Part shown: piece after piece, positions 1-9,300 of the stretch | Numbering within the stretch: position 1 is the first letter of the stretch | Layout: each line of letters opens with the position of its first letter | NCBI GenBank assembly: GCA_004335635.1 | Contig: QAXH01002772.1 | Coordinates: 1-14,505 of the forward strand | Length of the DNA: 14,505 nucleotides | Origin: Chloromonas sp. AAM2 | Taxonomy: Eukaryota > Chlorophyta > Chlorophyceae > Chlamydomonadales > Chlamydomonadaceae | Direction: 5' to 3' | The notes under the pieces: model-generated | Seen by the model: the letters and a program-made list of their open reading frames with translations, nothing else | Told to the model about the DNA's origin: nothing | The model's database searches: none | Position numbers and translations under genes: made by a program

Positions 1-241
1 CATGAGTTCCACAGTCACCTAGAATGCAACGTCCAGGCGGGCTGGGCTTATGCCACGGTGGCAAGGCTGAGGGTCGTGACAGGGAAGCTGTTCAAAGCTG
101 TGGTAGTGTGTGGCATTGTGCTGCATTTCTACAAGAAAATACGCCTGTGATTAAAATGCGATTGAACGTGTAAGTGAACCTATGGCATGAGAAGGCTGCC
201 CTAACCGTTGTGTGCCAAGGGGACTGCTGAGGCTCTCTCAC

Positions 242-307
242 CTGCTCCACGGGCTTGGGCTGCTGGGCCGCCTGCACCGCCGGGTCCAGCATCAGCGGGC
301 AGAGGGC
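242..307 (-). CDS. LRR gene exon 18 (last exon found)
   Basis: Acceptor GTGTACAG|GCCCTC, donor GAGCAG|GTGAGA, 66 nt, phase 0 both ends. It reads ALCPLMLDPAVQAAQQPKP, and joined to exon 17 the helix SVSAVKALCPLM completes the leucine-rich repeat unit, which supports the join across a 509-nt intron. The gene should continue to the left. In 1-241 I see several possible acceptors (after TTCTTGTAG at about 132 and CCCTCAG at about 71) but cannot choose one or place the stop codon. Confidence 0.7.
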
Positions 308-3300
308 CTGTACACGGCAGGGCAGGGCACAGCGTCAGGGGGCACAGGGCAGGGCACAGCGTCAGGGGGCACAGGGCCTGTGCACGGCAGGGCAGGGCAC
401 AGCATCAGGGGCACAGGGCCTGTGCATGGAAGGGCAGGGCACAGCAGGCAGTTCAGAGCAAGATTGATATCAATGAAAGGCGCAAGCGGTTCTGGTTAGC
501 ATGTCTTCACCTCACCCGAACGTTTTTCTTTTGACGGTTTGTTCAAGCTTCTATCTATAAAAAGCCAACACGTTTTTGTTAAAGTGGACCTTTACCCAAG
601 ATATCTGGTTAGCAGCTAGGCCAAACACTCAGCTGGACGTGGCACCCACAGCCACGCAGCCTCAGCGGCGGTTTCTACCTTGACTGCCGACACACTGAGC
701 TTGTTCTTCCCCAGCAGTGCGTACCTTGACTGCCGACACACTGAGCTTGTTCTTCCCCAGCAGTGCGTACCTTGACTGCCGACACACTGAGCTTGTTCTT
801 CCCCAGCAGTGCGTACCTTGACTGCCGACACACTGAGCTTGTTCTTTCCCAGGTCCAGGGCCGACACTAGCGCCGAGGAGGGCCGGGCAAGGGCGGACAC
901 GAGCAGCTGCACCGCGCCGTCAGTCAGGTCGTTGTCAGCTGCACGCAAGACACACAGATGTGCAAATGGCACAGCTGATCGTGCAGCAAGGTGACAAGCC
1001 TCGGTCAACTGGTGGTCATACTGGCAACAGATGGAATGTTGCCTTCTGCACGTCACGCCAATTATTCAGGCAGGCCCGCTTCTTGATTTTGCTGACTTCG
1101 GCTGTGTATTCGCACAGTTCTGCAGCTTAATGATAATCCAGAACAGGTCTCACCCGTGACTAGTGCCGTGACCATAGGCAGCTGCGGCAGCACCTCCCCA
1201 AGCGCCTGCACCTGGTCGATGGACCGCAGGCTGTGTGACAGCTGGAACACGTGCGGCTGCCCGGAAGCCAGGGCCTGCTGGGCGTAGCGCCGCAGCAAGC
1301 GACCCGCCTCGCCCACCGTGTCAGGGGGGGGGGGCATCAGGGGCAGCACAGGGCAGAGGTTATGGTAGCAGGTCCAGGTCACACAGGACTTCGTGATTTA
1401 GGACTTAGAGGACAACGTTATAGTCACAAACTAAAGATCTGCTTGGGTACGTGCGTGCATCTAACGGTTAATGCATTCATGGCAAGAGTGATGGTGGTGG
1501 TGTCAAATTCAGGAAGTTGCCTGAGGGCAGAAACTATGGTTTTAGGTTCAGGCTGTATGGGGCTGTGTCACAATCGTAAGCAATGTACAACGTTGCTGCG
1601 CTAGAGCTGCAGGCAGGTACCGTCTTGCAATGGAGCTGCGTCTTTCGTCTCGCAATGAAGCGTTTTGTATCTGCATCGCGTCGCTGCAGGAGCCACGTGG
1701 CCGAGGTGTTCAGGGTAGGCAATGATGGACAGTGGCTTATGTCTTCTGGCTCATGAATACCACTCTGGCCTGCCCTGGCCCCACCTGGCGCGCGAGATGG
1801 CTTCCTCCGCGATTATCATATCCAGCTCCCTTGCAGCCCGAGTGGCCTGGACAGCAGAAGCAAAACGTTGTGCGACATTATCTAGGTAGTCAGCATCCTG
1901 GACACAAACATCTGGTCTTGCCTGAACTTCATCTTATTGCTACCAGCTGTTTAGTCATCCAGCCTTGTAAGGTATCACACCAAACACCCATGTGACTGCT
2001 CACAGGACTGATTTCTCATGCTGGAACATTACATTTGTCGATGTCCAGTAAAAACGTGTGTGCACATTCTGTCTATGCTCACCCCCAACTGGGAGTGTGT
2101 GCATACCTTGACGAGGCTAGCGCGGCTCTGTGTCCCGCCCCTTCCACCGGGCGAGGGGGGCGCGGCCTCCCATCCAGCAGTGATGTCAGCGAGTGTGGGC
2201 GGCGATGGCGGGCCCGAGACAGGAGGCTGCATGTTGACGGGGCTGCTGCCGCCGCTGACTGGGCTGCAGGGGCCGCCCGAGGCCATGGCTTCTTCGGCTG
2301 ATGCGTGGGTGCTGGTGGGGAAGTCGGCCAGGGGCTCGGGCAGGACTGGCTCCTCGTCATCAGTCAGCACTGCATGCATCGTGCATTTGAAAAAGGCAAT
2401 GAACGGAACAGCCACAAGTGCCAACGCGCAGCAAACCCTGCCACTGCACAACACAAACACTGTCTACGACTTCAAGACATGATTTCCAGATCGACTTCCT
2501 GTTTGACGTTGCAGGTTTTGGTACGTGCTGCCAGAGACCATCAGACATGCACGCCGTGCTGCTAAAAGCTTTGCTCCTGCCCCTGGCAACACGGCCAGAA
2601 CCAGAGTGTCAAGCAATAAATGAGACGCACAGCAGGCCCAGTCCTTCACCTTCTAGCTCGGCTTTCAGTTGCATCATGGCTATGCCAGTTGGCGTGCTCG
2701 CAAGGGCAGCAGACGCGGGCCGTGACATGCCCGATGCGCACGAGCCCGGTGACGCCAACAGCGAGCGTGATGCGACCGCTGCGGAGGTTGGTCGACCGAA
2801 CAGCGTGCCCAGCACTTGTGCGTCAGATGGCACCTGCGGCACGCAGGCAAGGCAGCTGCCTCTGGCCACAGTGTCTGCGGCCTGATGAAACCCATTCCAT
2901 CCCAGACGTTCAGCACAGGAAGCCTAGGCGCAACGTGCAGCTAGCAATTCCAAACGGTTCGAAGGCTCTATCCATAACAGGTCAAGGCTCAGTAACGTGC
3001 TCAGTGGAGATCATGAGGTATGAAGAGTGAGGCGTACGACTGCTGCCCCGGCACAGCCGCATCAGCAAAGGGCGTTATGTCAAACATTTAGTGACGTTTT
3101 GTCGCACACCTGAAAGCTGTCAGAACGAGCAGGCGACGCTGTCAGCTGTCCTGGCAGCGCGGTTGCGGCCGCTGGTGCCGTGCCCGGTCTCGGCCCAAGA
3201 CCTGACGCATCGCCAACTGTGTTGCCATCGGCAGCACCCCCGCCACTGCCGCCCGCGTAGGATGTCCTCCGGAAACTGATGCTCGGCACCAGGGGAGCGG

Positions 3301-6300
3301 CGTTGCCCGCGCTCGGCACCAGGGCAGGCGAGGCTGCCCGCTGGCCCGTAGGCGATAACAGGCCGCTTGCGCCGTCCAGCAACGTGCGAGGCGGTCTGTC
3401 AAAGGCACAGGCTGATAGGCTGGCGCTGGTGGGCCGCACGGCTGAGAGGCTGCTCATCGGCCGGGCTGCCTTGGCCTTGAGAGGTGATGTTCCAATCATC
3501 GCGCCCTGCACGGCCCCATGCTTGGCCTGCAAGGAACAACAGCCACGTAGTATGCAGTTGTACGCTTATCAATGCAGCCAGCAACACATCTTGCCCATAC
3601 TTCCTTGAGCATGTAACACGTGTGATCAATCAAATTTGTTTTTTGATAACGACCTGTTTAATCGATCATTTCAAGGGAGCAATTACATCTGAAAATGCCA
3701 GGTCTTCCTAGCTTGACCTTCTGACACAACCCTTTCTCTCCCCAGATGTGACAAAACTAGTGTGCAACCTGTCTATGCGACTACCAAGTTTAAGGCTGCT
3801 CGTGAGCCTTTGCCACCCACCTCTGCAAGCGACATGCGCAGCTCCAGCTTCTCCGCGTGCACCTCTGCCACCGACTTGCGCTGCACCACAGGAGCAGGTG
3901 CTGTGGAAGGCCTTGGCGAACCCTCCGCTTTCTTGACCGCTGGCGCCTTCTCTGTTCCTACAGCTGCCACCACAGGAACGTGGGAGAGAAATGCTGCTCC
4001 TGGTGACTTCGGCAGCGCCCGTGAGACAGCGGAACGGCGGGCAGAGGCCACGCCCCGGCGTCCCGCTGCCACAGCCGCATCCTTGGCGGCGTTGACCGCT
4101 GCAGCTTTGCCTGCAGCTGCCACCAGGTCGGAGGCCATGCGTGCATTGGCAGTAGCTCGCGGGTCAGACGAATCCAGGGTCATGGGCGAGCCATGCAGCG
4201 ACACGGTTACACCTGCGTTGCATACATTTGATTTCAACCACCTCGTTCCACAACATGATATCAGGACGCTTCGCATCGTTGAGGCGTGGGGTTGAGCTGC
4301 GTTTGAGCATCCGTGGGACAGCGCACACAAACTATTACCAACTCACTGTCTGGTGCAGCGGGTCGTGCAGAAGCAACGGCCCTTGTCCTGCCCTTGGGCG
4401 CGACAACCTTGTTCTGCTCGGCCAGGGAAGCGTTGCGCTTGGCCGCCTTGCGAGCCTCTGCAGCCTCCGCTGCCGCCGCTGCTCGCTGGGCCTTCAACTG
4501 TTTTTCCTCCAAGGCCGTAGCATACTGAACATACGAGGGTGCCAAAGAAAACGGGTAAGAGTTTTGCGCTTTGACCTGATGGCCAGTATCAAGCACAACC
4601 GCAAAATCTTCTTCAACATCATGTCAAAAAGTGGAACGGATCTGCTCATGCTCAATGAACGGAGAGCGAAGCAAGAGTGCATTGTTGGTCCAAGGCCCAC
4701 TGCACATGCGATGATCATTGACGTGCATGTGTCATTCCCACCTTGATCTGTGGCGATGCGTTCCATGACAGCATCGCGCTCATGGGCCGACCTCCCGGCG
4801 CGGCAGCAGGGTCCAAGGAGGCTCGCAGCGACGCGTGCGGGTCGAGGCTCTCAGCACCCGCCCGCGCGGCCTCGAACATGGCGGAGATCATGGACCTGGC
4901 AGAATGAATGCAGCACAGTGCTCTGGCTCGGCATCTCGTCAATGTTAGTGTTAGATGATTGCTGCGCGGGTTCCAGGCATAGAGGAAAGGCATGAAGTAC
5001 TGCAGGCATGAGTTGCTCCTCAATTGGTCTCACCCTTCTTTTGCTGGTGTAGCCATCTGCTTGTTGAGGCGTGCCAGCCGCAGCAATGTGCTGCTCACTG
5101 CTGGGGTGGGCGCTGACATACGCCGCACTGGTGCCTGTTCTGATGGCTGATTTGTCGACGCTATAACATCGGTTGCTTCTGGTGACTCGGCCGGCACAGG
5201 CTTGTCGAGACCCGGCGCGTTGAGGTGCGGCATGGAAGCGAGGAGAGCGGACAGCACCTCATCTTCCTCGTCGCTTAGCTCATCGTCCAAATCACTGTGG
5301 ACAGAAGCAGCAGCAGCACCAGGTTATTGATTGCGGAGTGGTTGATGAACGCCTTGCTGGGTGGTGGTTTGAGGTGGTGGGCGAATGATTGGATAACACA
5401 CGGGCCGATGGACTAGACCAGGGGATCTGCACTGATCTCGTGAAGGAGAATGGGTTACCTGCTGGACGGCGTGGGTGGCTCTGGCTCAGGCGGTGGAGGT
5501 GGCTCCGGTTCCGGGAGAGGCTCAGTCAACGCAAGACTCGACTGCAGACACAGCAGTACAAGTGCATACATGCATGCAGGTGGTTGGGCAAGGCAGCATC
5601 AGGATATGCAAAAAAGAGTGAAGCTTACGCACGAAGTGTGGACTGAGACATCCATTTGTGTTCTGATACTTGGGCAGAGCAAGTGACGTTTAGCTGAACT
5701 GGAGTTTGAGTTTTTGAAGACACCAAAGTCACTTGGTGCACACGCATCACATGCATCACACACATTTGCACCAAAGTCACTTTCTCTCCTGTGTCAAACC
5801 AGACCTGTAGTTTTCTGGCGCTGCTTCTAGATCATGGTGTCAGTTCTGGAGCTTGGTACTGCTGTAGCAGAACCATCATTCAGCTTATGTGTAGTCTGGA
5901 CTGAGTATCTGGCACCTCTAACGCTAGAGAGCGCCCATGAGCACCAATGCCATGAGAATACAGGGTTAACCACTCACATGCCATATCTGATCAAATGCGT
6001 CTGGCTGCACTCCTGCCGCCAGCACCCTCCCCAACGGCTTAGCGGTTGCTCGCATGGACACATCACTGCGCCGGCTGCGGCGGGAGGTTGACACCAGGCC
6101 GGCTGCCTTGCGCTGTGCCACTGCTGCTGCAGCAGCCCTAGCCAAGTCCTCAGCCTCAGCAACTGACAGGTGGGCACGCTGAAAGGCCGCCTGGTGCTTG
6201 TCCAGAAGAGCTGCTTCTCTTTTGGTCAGCGCTCTACGGGCGTCTGGGCCGGTGGCAGGCTGCTCCTTGTCCGACACTTCTGCACCGCTTGCCATGGCTG

Positions 6301-9300
6301 CAAGGCTTTGCACTGGTGGATCTGTGCAGCATACAAGTTGCATGTTGTGCTGGCAACCGGCATATAGTGGACAGATACGCTCAATGGCACAGAATCTGCG
6401 TAGGTGGATCCAAAACGGTGTATCAGCCAGCTGCTGAGTGGGCAATTCGATGGTTGTCACCATATGAGTCATGCTGCCATGCCATGCTGCCCTGTGCCTG
6501 CTTGGTAGACCATGCGAAGTGTTGGACATCACTCGTACATCAAAGCGTACCCGAGGAGCTAATCAAAGCCTAAGGCTGAGCAAGCAGCTGCACATGCATG
6601 CCCGCACCTCAAGGTTGTGAAGTGGCAGTAGCAACCGCACGCCAAACCCCAGATGTCAAAACACCGTACGGCACTTGCTGTGATGCTGAGCGTGGCTGGC
6701 ATCACAATCCATCACACTGGAGCGTGACGTCTGTGCCTCTTGCGCTTGCGCCTCATTCGTGGAGACTTTCTCGGGCGGTCATGTCAATCACCATCAATGC
6801 AACAAAGTTCGACTATTCGGACAGTAGGTAATCATGATCGCAGCTGGCACTCCTTCAGCCGTGATTTTTCACGCACGTGGAGCGGTTTCACCGTATGCCG
6901 TCGACTTACTTTAAAAAAACAGGTGGCCCCGCCACATGCTTTTTGCCTGGCTGGGATTCCGTCCAGGGTGGTACGTCTCTTATTGGGGTGACTTTGTTCA
7001 ATCAGTTGCCCACAGCACCACATCTCGCGAGCAGCGATTGCAGTGTAGCATTTGCACGACATCTCGCCGGTAGCGTTTACACGTAGCAAGTAGTCCATCC
7101 CAAGGACGTTCAGATCATGCTCGTCACCTTCTCGTTCCAACAAGGCAGTGACTTCTTCTACCGAGAGGCACAATGATAAGCATGACCTGTCCTGGGGCTG
7201 GATCACCTGCCGCATGTAGATGCTATGCTCAAGTTCACTGCCCCCGAGATGGTGATCTACATGGCTGCATGCGTGTCCACACCAAGGGCCTGTGCTGAAA
7301 GACCGATAGGCCTAGACTGATGAATCTGTTCTCGGTTGGGGATGCCTTGCCTGGGAGACTGGCTTGCTGGTCACACGACTGCCACATTAGAAAGCACAAC
7401 GAAGCTGGGCAGTGCAGGATACGCAGATTGCTGTAAGAGATATCATTGCTCTCACTAAGTGTACATTGCCACCATCATTCGGTGTTGATGCTCGCCAGGT
7501 TCGCTGCTTGAACAGGTGGCTTTGGGCACATGCGCCGGGCATATGTGGTGGAAGGCAGGCTGGTGAAGACGTCAACTCAGAGTGACCGCGGACGTGGCTG
7601 CACATGCACCATTCTTCTCGGGTTCTGGTCTAAGGGCCCAACGTGTGTAGACTGGATAACATGGAATGGACCCTGATGCATTAAACAGCACCAGCATGCA
7701 AGTGAGCACTGCCATGAAGCAAGTCATTGGACAAAACTGATGTAAGCACGTTCTCACAGCAAACATGAGCAGCCTGCCAGGCGTCTGTGATCTCACATTA
7801 GTTGACAGGCCTGAATACCGAGTGGCTCAGCCCTAGTGCGTGTACAAAAGTGTGCTTACCGCCGGCACAACCAACCTGCTTGCTTCATGAAAATACGAGT
7901 TTCAAGCAAGGAAGTGGGTATTATTTTTAGGATATATTTTAAAAGCAAACGTGCCTTACTCAACGTGGACAACATTGCATGTCACCTTTACCTTCCTAAA
8001 CATAACCCTTGACAATGCTTGCATGCATCACAATACAACAAGTCCTCGTCAAATTCATGCATCCTGCAGCGTGTGTGATGAGAAGTCATCTTGTTCTCCC
8101 TCTTGTTGTCTGCAGAGCCAAGTCCAGTGCACGTACGGTCTCGTCAGCTTCCACTGAATGCTTGTCGGGTTGAGACGAGGTCAATACTGGTGTTCTGGAA
8201 GCACGACAAGCCTGGCAGCTGTTGAAATCACCCCGTGCTGTAAAAAGCACAACTACTTGTCAAAGAACGCCTGCCTTCGCCTGGCCTGCCATGATTGGAA
8301 CACCAGCCTTGCCAGCTGTTGCCATCATATGTACCAAAGCATGGACAGCTGCTAAAGAATGCCTTCCGCTGTCCGCTGATATCTGGAATGCCAGGACTCT
8401 AATAAACGCTCACGACGTGACTTCTGACAGTCATGAGGGCGAGCCACCTTTATGCTGATGATGTATCAGCATTAGAATAAGGATAGGAATGCCCAGTAAC
8501 ACAGTGACTGTCAGTGGTTTGATCCTCGGAATGCCACATTGGGAACCTTGCATCACTGGCCTGGCACCCGAGCAGTTATGCCTGGCTCCATGCACAGACT
8601 CCATCTCACCATACACTGCTTGCAATGAATGACCTGCGGGCGCGTGCACTATGCGCACACTCGCAGGCCCATGCTTTATCAGTCGTGGTAGGCGTCCAGC
8701 CGCAGGGGTGCCCTATGCGTGTCTCCGTGTGAGAACAGCCCACCTACGGGTGTCAGGCCAGCCGCAGCAGCGGCCCGCGCCCCCGCCGGCCCGCGCGCCC
8801 CGCTGCCCACCTGACTGCGATGACTCAGCCTACCTCCCCACGTGAAGACCTGTGTGACCGTCATTGTCGCGCGCTGCTGGTGAAAATACTTGTTAGCGGC
8901 CTCCGTCTCGATGTCTGACTCGCTCCGCAGGCTACGCGTGTATCGCTTGCGCCCCGCATACGGCGGGTCGCTGTGTCGCGACGCGGCCGAGGCACCCCCG
9001 CAGGCATGCGAGCTGCGATTGTGGGCACCAGATGCAGTCAGCCTGCCGGCTGCCCCTTGAGCTGGCGCGGGAGCAGCAGGGCGGGACCGGGCAGGGCTGC
9101 CTGGCGGGCTGAGGGCTGCCTGGCGGGCTGGGATTAGGTGATGTGAGCTTGGGTGCCCCGGCCCCGCCGGAGAGCGCGACAGTTGACACAGCGCTGTTTG
9201 CTGGGTGGACTTCCTGTATAATGAAGAGACAGGCATCACGGTGATGGTCCTCGAGCATACAACCTGTCATGTTGACTGGTTCACTGTACTGAAATTGCCC

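Noticed and set aside
1..150. Plus-strand frame open from the left edge to a TGA at 148
   Set aside because: Only 49 codons, codon use unlike the exons, no recognisable motif; likely chance.
677..853. Regularly spaced repeats, possible CRISPR-like array
   Set aside because: The units are head to tail with no spacers, and lie on an exon-intron boundary of a eukaryotic gene.
2945..2990. GGTTCGA, reminiscent of a tRNA T-arm
   Set aside because: No matching T-stem, anticodon arm or acceptor stem around it.
2018..3030. Plus-strand ORFs of 130-155 codons between 2018 and 3030
   Set aside because: They overlie minus-strand exons 11 and 12, which are joined by matching splice sites and phases. The plus-strand translations look random and have no consistent splicing.
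3279..4295. Plus-strand ORFs opposite exons 9 and 10
   Set aside because: Antisense shadows of GC-rich coding exons; no start context or exon partner.
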